A stretch of DNA of 64,000 nt from Paraburkholderia elongata (GCF_013177735.1 NZ_WOEZ01000260.1:1-64000); one strand, 5' to 3'; shown: positions 26,931 to 36,059, numbered from the stretch's first letter. The notes: generated by a model from the sequence alone, not told the origin. Program-made: numbers and translations.

Positions 26931-28151
26931 ATGAACGACCGCAGGCGCTCCATCTACAATGCCCGACTCATGTACCTGGGCGTCGCCCTCGGTGCCGGAG
27001 GGGTGGCCTTCTATGTACCCTTGATGCTGTCGCAGGTGGGGCTGCACTTCTCCGGCGTATGGGCCGCATCTATCCTCTTTGCCACCAATCTCGGCCGCAT
27101 GCTGGGCTCGCATTTCGCAAGCCGACATTCGATCTTCACGGAACGTCCGGCCGCCATCGTCTCGACCATCCTGCTTGAAGGTGTCGCACTATTCAGCATG
27201 GCATTTATGCATTTGCCATGGACATTCGCTACCGTCGCGCTGGCGGCCGGCCTTGGCAGCGGGTTGTCGTTTCCGGGGTTAAAGAACTACCTGCTTAAGC
27301 TGAAAGATCTGGAAAGCGCGCGGTTGTTCGCCGGCCTGTCGATGGCCATTCGGCTGGGTATGTTGTTCGGTTACCTCAGCGGTGCCCTGATCACCGCGCG
27401 CCACATGACAGCCGTGTTCACCGCGATCCTGGTGATGTTCATCGGATATGCGACGTTCATGCGCCTGGCAATAGCCGACATTCTGGCCAATCCGCCAGCG
27501 GAAGCGCAAGCTTCACCCGATGCGGTGCCGAAGGCGGCTGCCGGACCCACAGCCGTCGTGGAAGCTCGCCAGCCGGCACTGCGTTCCCTGTTGCTGTCCA
27601 ACGTCGTGTTCTGGTTCCTCACTATCCAGCCGACGGTAGCGATGAGTCTGTACGTTCCGCGCTTCGTGCCAGGCATGTCGGTATCCACAACGTTCTGGAT
27701 TTCCTCGCTCACGGTACTGCTGCTGCAGATGCGCGTGACACGGATGGCCAAAAGCGCTGACAGGCACTTCCGCTTCCTGCTCTTCGGCTTCGGCAGCTTG
27801 CTGGCAAGCTTTGGCCTGATGGCCATGGCAGGCAGCGAGGCGTGGCTGGTCATGAGCGCAGCGGTACTTCTGGCTCTGGGGCAAATTTTCTACGTGCCGT
27901 CGTTCGACGTGATCGTGTCAGGCTATGCGAAGGCACACGGCATACAAACTGGCCCAATGATGGCGCGCCAGCACTTCTATCAAAACATTGGCGTCATGTG
28001 CGGTAGCCTGGTAGCCGGAGGGCTGTTCGATCTTGGCATGCGCTGGCGGATCCCAGCCTTGAACTGGTGCGTGCTCGCAGTGCTGTCTGCAGGGATGTTG
28101 CTGCTGCTTACTGCCGCTACCCGGCGCAGGACAGTCCCCGCACTGGGATAA
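26931..28151 (+). CDS. MFS transporter
   Basis: About 406 residues with roughly 12 hydrophobic helices and a central hydrophilic Ala/Pro-rich loop (about residue 190-220). It lacks strong substrate-specific motifs; the first half has FATNLGRMLGSHFASRH in the loop 2-3 position. Resembles small-molecule or drug efflux MFS proteins of Burkholderiaceae. ATG 26931 or GTG 26889 are both possible starts. No adjacent regulator. Confidence 0.8.
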   Translation: MNDRRRSIYNARLMYLGVALGAGGVAFYVPLMLSQVGLHFSGVWAASILFATNLGRMLGSHFASRHSIFTERPAAIVSTILLEGVALFSMAFMHLPWTFATVALAAGLGSGLSFPGLKNYLLKLKDLESARLFAGLSMAIRLGMLFGYLSGALITARHMTAVFTAILVMFIGYATFMRLAIADILANPPAEAQASPDAVPKAAAGPTAVVEARQPALRSLLLSNVVFWFLTIQPTVAMSLYVPRFVPGMSVSTTFWISSLTVLLLQMRVTRMAKSADRHFRFLLFGFGSLLASFGLMAMAGSEAWLVMSAAVLLALGQIFYVPSFDVIVSGYAKAHGIQTGPMMARQHFYQNIGVMCGSLVAGGLFDLGMRWRIPALNWCVLAVLSAGMLLLLTAATRRRTVPALG

Positions 28152-28202
28152 CACCATGCTACGACTGCACATGACCTGGCGAGGCGGATAAGGCAAGTGC
28201 GA

Positions 28203-28718
28203 TCAAGGCGTTTCCGATTCAACTCGCTGTTTGACCGCTGCATTCATCGCCTGAAAGTTACGCCGAGTGTCCTCAATTACATCTTTCGTCAAGCGCCCGA
28301 CAAGCAATCCAGAGAAGTGCTCCGTTTGCTCAAGACGAGTGCCGCCAGCTACGGCCGTCAGGTGAATGCAATGGTTACCGTCGAATACGCCGCGAATCCA
28401 CAGACTGCCGCGCCAGCAAAGATCCTGGTCCGGACGAACGAGCAGGACAGTCGGCTTGAACACCATCGAATCCGATCCAGCGCCCAACACAATGCGGATT
28501 GTCGCTCCTTCCCTGAAGTCGCCGTCAACCCGGGTAATGAAGGGATTCCAATCAGGATACGCAGCGCCATTCGATACGACTTTCCACACGTCGGCAGGCG
28601 GTCGGTTGATAAGAATGTCCGCATGCGCACTACTATCTTCGTGTAGGAAGAAAAGGACTCCAATTATGCCGACAACACCGGCGACGATGCCGGTCAGCAC
28701 CACGCTCCTTAAGCCCAT
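28203..28718 (-). CDS. SRPBCC-fold protein with N-terminal membrane anchor
   Basis: 171 residues. An N-terminal hydrophobic segment (SVVLTGIVAGVVGIIGVLFFL) anchors a START-like domain: INRPPADVWKVVSNGAAYPDWNPFI is the usual SRPBCC/polyketide-cyclase opening, and GTRLEQTEHFSGLL the late strand. It probably binds a hydrophobic ligand at the membrane surface. Convergent with the MFS gene, with no obvious partner. Confidence 0.8.
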   Translation of the reverse strand: MGLRSVVLTGIVAGVVGIIGVLFFLHEDSSAHADILINRPPADVWKVVSNGAAYPDWNPFITRVDGDFREGATIRIVLGAGSDSMVFKPTVLLVRPDQDLCWRGSLWIRGVFDGNHCIHLTAVAGGTRLEQTEHFSGLLVGRLTKDVIEDTRRNFQAMNAAVKQRVESETP

Positions 28719-29120
28719 ATTCGCCCCTCAATCCGTTGCAATTGTTTTGCTGCAGCCTTGAGTTCACAGATTGTCGATAATCCGGGCTGCTGCATCAGTT
28801 GCTCCGATGGCTTGTCTGGCGTGGCGGGTGCCATGGTTGGCGCCAGGCACGCGTCAGAGGCCGCCGGGCCCAACTCGGCCATTTGGCTGCTGGTTGTTGA
28901 AAGGCCGAAGAGGCCGATGAAGAGTCAGTGGTCGAGTCACGGGTCGGCGATTGGCTCCTCATCGGCCTCAACCGTCATTCAAGTATCCTGGCTGGCGTGT
29001 CGATTATCGGCTACTGATCGGTCGTTTGCCACTCAGGAACTGCAACGGTAGAACGGCGTTGCATCCATGCATGCGGAGCGTCAGAATGGACGTTCTTCAC
29101 CTGTGAGTACAGGAGGATGT
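28719..29120. other. Intergenic stretch, no gene recognised
   Basis: About 400 bases between divergent genes (SRPBCC protein left, SDR right). No convincing frame. It should contain both promoters. Confidence 0.4.
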
Positions 29121-29717
29121 ATGCGCATCCTGGTGGTCGGGGCGACAGGGCTCCTCGGTAAAGAAATCGTCGGTTTGCTGTCGTCCGATCACGACGTGAT
29201 CGGCGCGAGCCGCAAAGGATCGGCCATCGCCGTCGACATCTCGAGCAAGGAATCGATCGTCGCGATGTACAGGCAGGTGCAGTCGCTGGATGCGGTGGTG
29301 TGCGTCGCCGGCACTGCAAGATTTGCGCCGCTCAACACGCTCGCAGACGATGACTTCGCGTTCAGCCTCGCGAACAAGCTGATGGGCCAGGTGAATCTGG
29401 TTCGCTGCGGCGTATCGAGCATCAAACAGGGCGGCTCGATCACGTTGACGAGCGGCGTGCTCGCGCATCACCCGATCGCGGGCAGCGCAGCGGTGAGCAT
29501 CGTCAATGCCGGCGTGGAAGCGTTCGCCCACGCGGCGGCGCTCGAACTGAAAGACAGGCTGCGCGTGAATGTCGTGAGTCCGGGCTGGGTGGCCGAAACG
29601 CTTGAGGCAATGGGGCGCAATCCGAACGACGGCGTGCGCGCGTCGGTCGTCGCGCATGCGTTTCGCAAGTGCGTGGAAGAAGACATCACCGGGCAGGTCG
29701 TGTCGGCAACTCATTGA
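29121..29717 (+). CDS. Atypical short-chain dehydrogenase (no Tyr-x3-Lys)
   Basis: 198 residues. The Rossmann loop VVGATGLLGKEI, the VDISSKESI and VVCVAGTARFAPL segments and VNVVSPGWV are SDR-like. At the active-site helix the sequence is AGSAAVSIVNAGVEAF, so the catalytic Tyr and Lys are replaced (Ser/Val and Asn). A subgroup of small SDR-like proteins has this change; its activity is unclear. AGGAGG precedes the ATG at 29121. The DUF1571 gene follows after 8 bases, so the two are probably one operon. Confidence 0.8.
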   Translation: MRILVVGATGLLGKEIVGLLSSDHDVIGASRKGSAIAVDISSKESIVAMYRQVQSLDAVVCVAGTARFAPLNTLADDDFAFSLANKLMGQVNLVRCGVSSIKQGGSITLTSGVLAHHPIAGSAAVSIVNAGVEAFAHAAALELKDRLRVNVVSPGWVAETLEAMGRNPNDGVRASVVAHAFRKCVEEDITGQVVSATH

Positions 29718-29725
29718 CGCGCACC

Positions 29726-30325
29726 ATGACAGATTGCCTCTTTGCGGCGCCCGATCTCATCGCGGATGCCCAAGCCCGATTCGACGCGCTGACGAATTAC
29801 GAGGCGACGCTCCGGTCGACACCGTCCGTAGGCGTTCCGGTCGAAGTCCGCTATTGCTACAGCAAGCCGGGATTCATCCGGATGGACTTCATCCGCCCGC
29901 ATGCCGGCGCCGTCCTCGCCTACAGTCCGAAGACGGACAAGGTGACGCTCTGGCCATTCGGCTTTCATACGTTCCCGCGGCTTGTGCTCGCACCCGACAA
30001 TCCATTGATTCAAGGACCGAACGCTCACCGTGTCGATCGCTCCGATATCGGCGCCCTGCTGGGGAATGTCCGTGAACTCCAGCGCCACGGCGAGACGCAA
30101 ATCGCGGGCCACGAGGCGGTTGGCTCGCGCCACGCCGTACATCTGGTCATCTCGGGCGCGCCGGAGCACGGCGCGGCCGGCGATGGCTGCTATCAGCTGT
30201 GGCTCGACGTGATGACCGGTCTGCCGATCAAGGTGATCAGCGCAGACGGGCGCGGCGAACTGATCGAAACGGTGCTGATGGAAGACCTTCGCGTCGATTT
30301 GCCTGAAATCGAGCCGTTTCTATAA
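29726..30325 (+). CDS. DUF1571-like protein
   Basis: 199 residues. The pattern FDALTNYEATLRS, then PGFIRMDFIRPHAGAVLAYSPKTDKVTLWPFG, resembles DUF1571, a LolA-like beta-sheet fold that in other bacteria is exported. I see no signal peptide from this start, which is odd for the family. It begins 8 bases after the SDR stop. Function unknown. Confidence 0.7.
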   Translation: MTDCLFAAPDLIADAQARFDALTNYEATLRSTPSVGVPVEVRYCYSKPGFIRMDFIRPHAGAVLAYSPKTDKVTLWPFGFHTFPRLVLAPDNPLIQGPNAHRVDRSDIGALLGNVRELQRHGETQIAGHEAVGSRHAVHLVISGAPEHGAAGDGCYQLWLDVMTGLPIKVISADGRGELIETVLMEDLRVDLPEIEPFL

Positions 30326-30384
30326 CCCTTCCGCATGCTGCCCGCGTCACGCACCACCGTTCGCGAGCGGCGGCTTCCTGCCGG

Positions 30385-30600
30385 TCAGCCTTCCTGAGGC
30401 TTCTCGTCAAGGTTGCTCGCGAACCCGGCCTTCTTGTGCGAACCGTCGCAGAACGGTTTGTTGTTCGAGTGACCGCATCGGCATAGCCAGACTTCATCCT
30501 TGCTCACCTCGATAGGCTTACCGCCCTGAGTGGTGATCCTGAATTCACCCTGGATGCGGTATGGGCCGTCATTGATCGGCGTGACGATAGCAGTTGGCAT
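30385..30600 (-). CDS. CDGSH-type iron-sulfur protein
   Basis: 71 residues. The [2Fe-2S] signature C-x-C-x2-S-x3-P-x-C-D-G-x-H is intact as LCRCGHSNNKPFCDGSH (Cys40, Cys42, Cys51, His55). Small soluble redox or cluster-transfer protein. The ATG at 30600 follows GGAG by 7 bases; an upstream in-frame start at 30648 has no RBS. Next to small proteins with stress-like character. Confidence 0.92.
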   Translation of the reverse strand: MPTAIVTPINDGPYRIQGEFRITTQGGKPIEVSKDEVWLCRCGHSNNKPFCDGSHKKAGFASNLDEKPQEG

Positions 30601-30689
30601 TTGCGTCTCCCATGGCGTTGAACCGGACACCGCGCAGCATTTTTGCAAACGGGTTGTTGCTGTCGTAGAGCATGGCGGTTCGTTAGAGG

Positions 30690-31034
30690 TCAGTTGTGTG
30701 AGGTCAGCATCCGGAGGATTTTCTGTACGATACGCTCATGCTGCTCCAGCGCCTCATCGAGCGTACCTGCTCCATAGCTCTTGTTGTCTCGCGCGTGCAT
30801 TCCGGCGATGCGCGTCACGAACAACAGGGCCTCCCCGGTACTCGTTTCGGACCCACCGCGGAAGCGGGTCGTGACCGCCACGCCGGATTCTTCCAGCAAC
30901 GTGCGACGGAAGATCAGTTCGTTCTCAGACATCCAGCGCGACCACTCGCTGCGGTCGAACACCTCGACAGGCCTGTTCTTCTCATCGAGGACGTAGAATC
31001 GTTCCCACCTGGGCGGGATAGAGCGGGATTTCAT
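30690..31034 (-). CDS. Small hypothetical protein
   Basis: 114 residues of unknown function. The start ERFYVLDEKNRPVEVFDRSEWSRWM and a late TLDEALEQHERIVQKIL recall the layout of small phage or rhizobial proteins with a start ending in W-x2-W, but I cannot name the family. Cytoplasmic, no motifs for catalysis. Confidence 0.6.
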   Translation of the reverse strand: MKSRSIPPRWERFYVLDEKNRPVEVFDRSEWSRWMSENELIFRRTLLEESGVAVTTRFRGGSETSTGEALLFVTRIAGMHARDNKSYGAGTLDEALEQHERIVQKILRMLTSHN

Positions 31035-31037
31035 ATT

Positions 31038-31199
31038 TCAATGAGAAGGCGCGAGCAGGATGCCGATCGCCTCCTGCCACCAGGCATCGTCGACGTGCCC
31101 AATCCAGTCGTTATGTTCAGCCGCCTTCACAACCATCAGATGTTTCGGATCGGCCAGCGCGTGGTAGAGCGCCTCGCCGAAGCGCGCGAGCCCGATGCA
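31038..31199 (-). pseudogene. C-terminal fragment of an alpha/beta hydrolase
   Basis: The minus-strand frame ending in the TGA at 31040-31038 reads ALYHALADPKHLMVVKAADHNDWIGHV and ends AIGILLAPSH. This matches the last 45-50 residues of peptidase-like alpha/beta hydrolases, with the catalytic-type His in ADHNDW. No upstream part of the gene is present, so only the 3' end survives. Confidence 0.6.
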
Positions 31200-31209
31200 T
31201 CAATCTCCG

Positions 31210-31497
31210 TTACAGTGCCGCGATGAACTCGTGCCACGGCGTCGCTTGCAGGGTCTCGGTGGCGGCGTGTCCGTAGCCTCGGATGATCAACGCCGCCAGT
31301 TCGAGCTGTTTCAGATCGTTCGACTCAACAACGTCCACGACGTCGAAGCGCCCGAGTGTCAGATAGCTGTCCTTCCAGGTGACGGCAGGGCATGCGGCCC
31401 TGATCTTCTCGGCCACTGTGGCGGCGAGTTGCTTCAGGTCCTCGGGATCCTTGAACGCGTCAGGAGCGAGACGACTGAGGATGACGTACGTAGCCAT
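31210..31497 (-). CDS. GYD-domain protein
   Basis: 95 residues beginning MATYVILSRLAPDAF, with the typical SYLTLGRFDVVDVVESND and a late GYGHAATETLQATPW. A GYD/DUF3303-type small alpha/beta protein, function unknown. An excellent RBS GGAGG lies six bases before the ATG at 31497. Adjacent genes on the same strand are unrelated small proteins. Confidence 0.82.
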   Translation of the reverse strand: MATYVILSRLAPDAFKDPEDLKQLAATVAEKIRAACPAVTWKDSYLTLGRFDVVDVVESNDLKQLELAALIIRGYGHAATETLQATPWHEFIAAL

Positions 31498-31615
31498 GAC
31501 ATACCTCCGTGCAAAATTTTGCTCCGCAAGCGGGCACGGCAGTCGCGCCGAAGCAAACGGCCGCGTGTCAAGCGGATGCATTGCTGCGCGTCTTGATGGC
31601 GCCGAAGTGCAAATA

Positions 31616-31638
31616 GCCCCGGCGGGTTGCACCGGGGC
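31616..31638 (-). terminator. GC-rich hairpin terminator candidate
   Basis: GCCCCGG at 31616-31622 and CCGGGGC at 31632-31638 pair perfectly around a 9-base loop. On the minus strand the stem is followed by TATTTG. It lies just past the stop of the 31650 gene, as expected for its terminator. Confidence 0.5.
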
Positions 31639-31649
31639 CGTTAGGTAGG

Positions 31650-31976
31650 TCAGTGCAGTTGTCGCTTCAGGTCAGAAAGTTCCGAATGCATCGAACTGAC
31701 CGCATTCGTGATCCTGGCATCGAGACCGCCGGCCTGTTGGCAAGCGCGCTCTGCACGATCACCAATACGTTCGAGATCATCGACCCATTGCCGGATTCGA
31801 CCCTCATCCCTGGACGACATGACCTTCTTTGCCGATTTGCATTCGTTATCGATCTCATCCACCCACTTCATCAAGTCCTTTGGAATCGTCGCGGCGGCAT
31901 GGCAGGTCTGTGATGCCTCGCTGACGGTTTGCTGCAGATGAGTAAAGCGCTTTTGCATTTCGCTGGCTTGCAACAT
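31650..31976 (-). CDS. Small helical hypothetical protein
   Basis: 108 residues, highly charged and predicted helical or coiled coil throughout (EMQKRFTHLQQTVSEASQTC, WVDDLERIGDRAERACQQ, SSMHSELSDLKRQLH). No signal peptide or catalytic motif. The ATG at 31976 has a long GGAGGGGGG RBS just upstream. Followed by the hairpin at 31616. Family unknown. Confidence 0.7.
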   Translation of the reverse strand: MLQASEMQKRFTHLQQTVSEASQTCHAAATIPKDLMKWVDEIDNECKSAKKVMSSRDEGRIRQWVDDLERIGDRAERACQQAGGLDARITNAVSSMHSELSDLKRQLH

Positions 31977-32331
31977 GACGCCCCCCTCCTGAACATCAGT
32001 TCCAGATGAACTCGGGCAGCAGATGACAGTGTGTTGCCCGTGCCATGGCCATTCGTCTGCTTCAATCAGCTGCCAACGACGTTGCATTGCGTCAAAGCGG
32101 CACTCGAGCACGCGAAAGACCGTTTTCTAGTGTAGGTCATAATCGTTCGCCTGCTCCGATGTGTCCCCGAGGCCCGGGCGTTGGGCTATCAACGATCAGT
32201 TCCCTGCGCCCGTTGCTTCGCCAGTTTGCGCATCGCAGCCAAACGCAGCGGCCGACACGGCTTTCGCGCTCCCCCAAACTCAATGCGGTCTATCATGGTA
32301 GAAACAGCATTCATCAGCGCAGGAGCAAACC
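31977..32331. other. Intergenic region between divergent small genes
   Basis: 355 bases, no gene recognised on either strand. It should carry promoters for the left- and right-reading small genes. Confidence 0.4.
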
Positions 32332-32517
32332 ATGCCCTCCGATCCGTCCGCTGAGCCGACTGACAAGCCTCTCGACCCCGCGCAACCCCCATCCGGCACG
32401 ACCCGCAAGAACGGCTCACAGGAATCGACAAAACCCGCGAAAGACGACCTTCCCGACGCCGAAGCGGCAGAGCCCGTACCTCATGAGCATCTTCCAAGCC
32501 GGAGCGACGACAACTGA
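32332..32517 (+). CDS. Small Pro/Asp/Glu-rich hypothetical protein
   Basis: 61 residues, almost wholly polar and Pro-rich (PSAEPTDKPLDPAQPPSGTT), so probably disordered. AGGAG lies about 9 bases upstream of the ATG, which supports translation. Function unknown. The universal stress protein gene follows 152 bases later on the same strand. Confidence 0.55.
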   Translation: MPSDPSAEPTDKPLDPAQPPSGTTRKNGSQESTKPAKDDLPDAEAAEPVPHEHLPSRSDDN

Positions 32518-32669
32518 TATAACGCCACAGGCGTTGATGTCGTCGGCATTGATCCACGCGGCACGCCCGGGAGACAATCACGCGCATATTCCCGCCGACG
32601 CCGCACAGTCTGGAAACGGTCACCGTTCAATCGAAGCATGTTCCGGTTTGAGCCGGACGGGAGCAGATC

Positions 32670-33125
32670 ATGCAGAACGTGTTAGTTGGTTATGACGGGT
32701 CGCCATCCGCGCAATATGCCGTCACTTTTGCGGTCGATCTCGCGAAGCGCTTTGACGCGCGCCTGCATGTCCTCGTCGTTGCGCGCGCGCCGGATTGGGG
32801 TGCGATAGAACTAGAAAGAGTGCAAATTGTCGATCTCGAGTTGCGCCACGCCAACGAGATTCTCGAAGAAGTCAAAGCGAAGCTCGCCTCTTATGACGAA
32901 CATCCCCAGTTCGATCTCGCGGTAGGGCAGCCCGCGAAGGAGATCGTGCTCTACGCGGAGCAGCACGATATCGATCATCTTGTCGTCGGGCATCGCGGTC
33001 ATACGCCGTTCGATCGCTGGTTGATCGGTTCAGTCGCCCGCCAGGTTCTCGCCTATGCACCGTGCGCCGTCACGATCGTGCGCGATCCGGCGACGATCAA
33101 AAAGGGGCGCCACACTGATAGATAA
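32670..33125 (+). CDS. Universal stress protein, UspA family
   Basis: 151 residues, a single Usp domain. Opening NVLVGYDGSPSAQYAV and the ATP-binding signature VVGHRGHTPFDRWLIGSVA (G-x2-G-x9-G-S type) are intact, so it should bind ATP. It acts in the cytoplasm in stress survival. Start 32670 gives the standard N terminus. Confidence 0.9.
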   Translation: MQNVLVGYDGSPSAQYAVTFAVDLAKRFDARLHVLVVARAPDWGAIELERVQIVDLELRHANEILEEVKAKLASYDEHPQFDLAVGQPAKEIVLYAEQHDIDHLVVGHRGHTPFDRWLIGSVARQVLAYAPCAVTIVRDPATIKKGRHTDR

Positions 33126-33294
33126 TGACCGCGTTAATTCCCGCTTCGCAGTAGTTTCCCAAGCTTCGCATCGCCATTGCACAAACTACGGAGATCCGCT
33201 GAGATGCGTGCCTGTCACGGGTGATAGACTCCGCTGCGCGCCTCGGCGCGTTGCTAACCGAACAACAATGTCGCCATCTATTCGGAGCCATCGC

Positions 33295-33753
33295 ATGATC
33301 AATGAACGACATACGGTCACCCGCGCCAGCCCCTTGTCCGCAGACGGGCTGTGGATCCCCGAGGGTCCGGGTAAGTGGTCGCGGCCGCTGCGCTTCCTGA
33401 AAGATGATCGCGGCTGGGTGGAACTGATGCGTCTGGCGCCAGGTGTCAAGCTTGGCCTGCACCGTCATACCGGCGAAGTGCACGCCTTCAACCTTGAAGG
33501 GCAGCGTCGCCTCTGTACTGGCGAAACTGTCGGATCCGGCGACTACGTGCACGAGTCTGCCGGCAACGTCGACTGGTGGGAGGCGGTCGGTGACGAACCA
33601 CTGGTCGTGATGGTCGTGGTGATGGGCACCGTCGAGTATCTTGGTCACGATGGCGAGACCAAACGCCGCATCACAACCGCCGATCGCCTTGGCGACTATC
33701 AGCGCTACTGCAGCGAGGCGGGCATCGAGCCGCAGGATCTGCTCGAGCGCTGA
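33295..33753 (+). CDS. Cupin, 2,4'-dihydroxyacetophenone dioxygenase-like
   Basis: 152 residues. Metal-binding cupin motif LGLHRHTGEVHAFNLEG and the later WWEAVGDEPLVVMVVVMG resemble the 2,4'-dihydroxyacetophenone dioxygenase (DAD) group, which cleaves a C-C bond in hydroxylated acetophenones. Whether this member keeps that activity is not evident. ATG 33295 has GGAG about 11 bases upstream; an ATG at 33268 is an alternative. The two hydrolases downstream on the same strand may act in the same pathway. Confidence 0.72.
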   Translation: MINERHTVTRASPLSADGLWIPEGPGKWSRPLRFLKDDRGWVELMRLAPGVKLGLHRHTGEVHAFNLEGQRRLCTGETVGSGDYVHESAGNVDWWEAVGDEPLVVMVVVMGTVEYLGHDGETKRRITTADRLGDYQRYCSEAGIEPQDLLER

Positions 33754-33833
33754 GCGCGGCGCCGAAGGTATCGCTGCGACAGCGCGCTGAGCCCTAAGCC
33801 GCGTGCGCTGCAGAGACCCGGAGAAAACTGACC

Positions 33834-34808
33834 ATGACCAACAAATCGGCCACCCACGACGGCCTTTGCGCAGCGCCCGACTGCAGCGATTGCGACGCAT
33901 TCCTCGGGACGCGGTACGGAACGGTGAGCGCGAACCGCGCCGACATTTTCTACCGCGAATGCGGCGCGCCGGACGCACCGGCAATCCTGTTGCTGCACGG
34001 CTATCCGTCGTCGTCGCGCATGTTCGAGCCACTGTTTCCCTTGCTGAACGGGCGTTTCCGGCTGATTGCACCGGACTATCCGGGCTTCGGCATGTCGTCC
34101 GCGCCATCGCCAGACCAATTCGAGTATTCCTTCGACAATCTGGCCGCAACGATGCTGGCGTTCACGGATGCGCTGGACCTGCGCGAATATGCCTTGTACG
34201 TGCAGGACTATGGTGGCCCGATTGGCATGCGGCTAGCGATGGCGCAGCCTGATAAGGTCAAGGCCCTGGTCGTGCAGAATGCCGTCGTGCATGAAGAAGG
34301 GTTGTCGCCGGCCTGGGCCAAGCGTCGTGCCTTCTGGGCAGATCGTGCAGCGCATGAGGCGGACCTCGTGGCCGGGCTCACGTCAGTGGCGGCAGGGATG
34401 GCGCGCCATATTGGTGGACGGGACCACCCTCAGCGCTACGACCCCGACCTGTGGATGGATGAAATCAAGCAGTTGCAACGCCCCGGACAGGCGGCGATCC
34501 AGATGGCGTTGGCCTATGACTACCGCCGCAACCTCGACAGCTATCCGCGCTGGCAGGCGTGGCTTCGCGATCGCCAGCTACCCACGCTGGTCACCTGGGG
34601 GCGTCATGATCCGATCTTTACGGTCGAGGGCGCGTGGGCGTTCCGACGGGAGTTGCCGTCCGCAGAAGTCCATATTCTGGATGCGGGGCACTTCGCACTC
34701 AACGACCTTGCGATGGAAATTGCCAATTGCATGTGCAATTTTCTTTCACCGGTGATGCCGAACGGATCCGCTGCGGAGCGCCTCCTCCAAGGAGCGCGAC
34801 CGTCTTAG
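33834..34808 (+). CDS. Alpha/beta hydrolase with aspartate nucleophile (dehalogenase/epoxide hydrolase type)
   Basis: 324 residues. Oxyanion motif LLLHGYPSSS, then VQDYGGPIG with nucleophile Asp125, acid GRHDPIF and base His in DAGHFAL. An aspartate nucleophile points to haloalkane dehalogenase, epoxide hydrolase or haloacetate dehalogenase chemistry rather than esterase. The first 35 residues with four Cys (APDCSDCDAF) are an unusual extension. A paralogue follows 82 bases downstream. Confidence 0.85.
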   Translation: MTNKSATHDGLCAAPDCSDCDAFLGTRYGTVSANRADIFYRECGAPDAPAILLLHGYPSSSRMFEPLFPLLNGRFRLIAPDYPGFGMSSAPSPDQFEYSFDNLAATMLAFTDALDLREYALYVQDYGGPIGMRLAMAQPDKVKALVVQNAVVHEEGLSPAWAKRRAFWADRAAHEADLVAGLTSVAAGMARHIGGRDHPQRYDPDLWMDEIKQLQRPGQAAIQMALAYDYRRNLDSYPRWQAWLRDRQLPTLVTWGRHDPIFTVEGAWAFRRELPSAEVHILDAGHFALNDLAMEIANCMCNFLSPVMPNGSAAERLLQGARPS

Positions 34809-34890
34809 GACTTCGCTTCAGAATTGTGGCGCACGTTGCGAAGCGCTGCAGATAGAACGGTTCACTTTTCCGCGGGCCCGAAAACGACTC

Positions 34891-35817
34891 ATGGCAACGA
34901 ACATCCCTCAGGTTACCCATCACTACGTTGACGTCGACGGCATCAAAATCTTCTATCGGGAAGCCGGACGCAAAGACGCGCCGACCTTGCTGCTGCTCCA
35001 CGGCTTTCCGTCCGCGTCTCATCAGTACCGCCGGTTGATGGAAGCGCTGGGCGATCGCTGTCACATGATCGCACCGGACTACCCGGGCTTTGGTCATAGC
35101 GACGCTCCCGTGCCTGCCACGCTGGGCGGGCCGTTCGCCTACAGCTTCGATCGCTTGGCGGATGTGATGGAGGGTTTCTGCTACGCACTCGGGCTGCATC
35201 GCTTCGTCGCCTATATGTTTGATTTCGGCGCGCCGGTGGGTTTTCGTCTGGCCGCACGGCATCCGGAGTGGATCGAGGGTCTGGTGATCCAGAACGGCAA
35301 CGCTTACACGGTAGGTCTCAGCCCGATCGCGCAGAAGTTCACGGCAATGAAGCCGGGTGCGAAAGGCGCTGAGGAAGGCGTGCTCAGCCTGCTGACGCTG
35401 GAGATGACGCGGAGCCAGTACCTCACCGGTGCGGCGCATCCTGAGCTGATCGCACCCGATGGCTGGACTCTCGACCAGCACTTTCTCGACTTGCCCGGCC
35501 GGGCTCAGATCCAGGTCGATCTCGCGTTGAATTACCACTCGAATATCGCCCTGTACCCTAAATGGCAGGCGTGGCTACGCGATCACCAGCCGCGAACGCT
35601 AATCTTCTGGGGCCGTCACGACCCGTTCTTCGTGGACGCTGGCGCGCAGGCCTATCTGGACGACGTGCCGAATGCCGAACTGCATCTGCTGGATACCGGG
35701 CACTTCGCGCTCGAGGAATGCCTGCCAACGATCGCTCCGCTGATTGCGAGCTTTGTCGAACGCATCATTGATCATGAGCCTGTTAGCCAGCGTGGTACGG
35801 ACACAGCGCGATCCTGA
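34891..35817 (+). CDS. Alpha/beta hydrolase with aspartate nucleophile, paralogue
   Basis: 308 residues, tandem paralogue of the preceding gene. LLLHGFPSAS, then MFDFGAPVG with Asp111, acid FWGRHDPFF and base DTGHFAL are all present. The elbow differs (F-D-F instead of Q-D-Y), suggesting a different substrate. Probably haloalkane dehalogenase/epoxide hydrolase chemistry. Same orientation as the DAD-like cupin and the first hydrolase. Confidence 0.85.
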   Translation: MATNIPQVTHHYVDVDGIKIFYREAGRKDAPTLLLLHGFPSASHQYRRLMEALGDRCHMIAPDYPGFGHSDAPVPATLGGPFAYSFDRLADVMEGFCYALGLHRFVAYMFDFGAPVGFRLAARHPEWIEGLVIQNGNAYTVGLSPIAQKFTAMKPGAKGAEEGVLSLLTLEMTRSQYLTGAAHPELIAPDGWTLDQHFLDLPGRAQIQVDLALNYHSNIALYPKWQAWLRDHQPRTLIFWGRHDPFFVDAGAQAYLDDVPNAELHLLDTGHFALEECLPTIAPLIASFVERIIDHEPVSQRGTDTARS

Positions 35818-36059
35818 CATTTTTGCTCTACCTCTCGCCACAGCTCTCGTGGGGTGGTCCCACGGCGAGTTTCCGCAGACGATCCGTTGCGGACTTTCGA
35901 CGTGCTCCGCCGAACGACCGGAGTCAGACCGTCACCGGCCAAATCTCTCGACCCGCGCATTCTTGTGGATGCCCATTCGCTCTCCTTGGAAAACTAAAGC
36001 CTTAGCAACTTCGGCTTCCTCGGTTCAGACCGAGTGGGCGACCTCCTGAGACTTCATAC

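Noticed and set aside
33097..34149. 350-codon minus-strand frame over the DAD-like cupin and first hydrolase
   Set aside because: It is antisense to two well-supported genes and its composition (Arg, Ala, His rich) is not protein-like.
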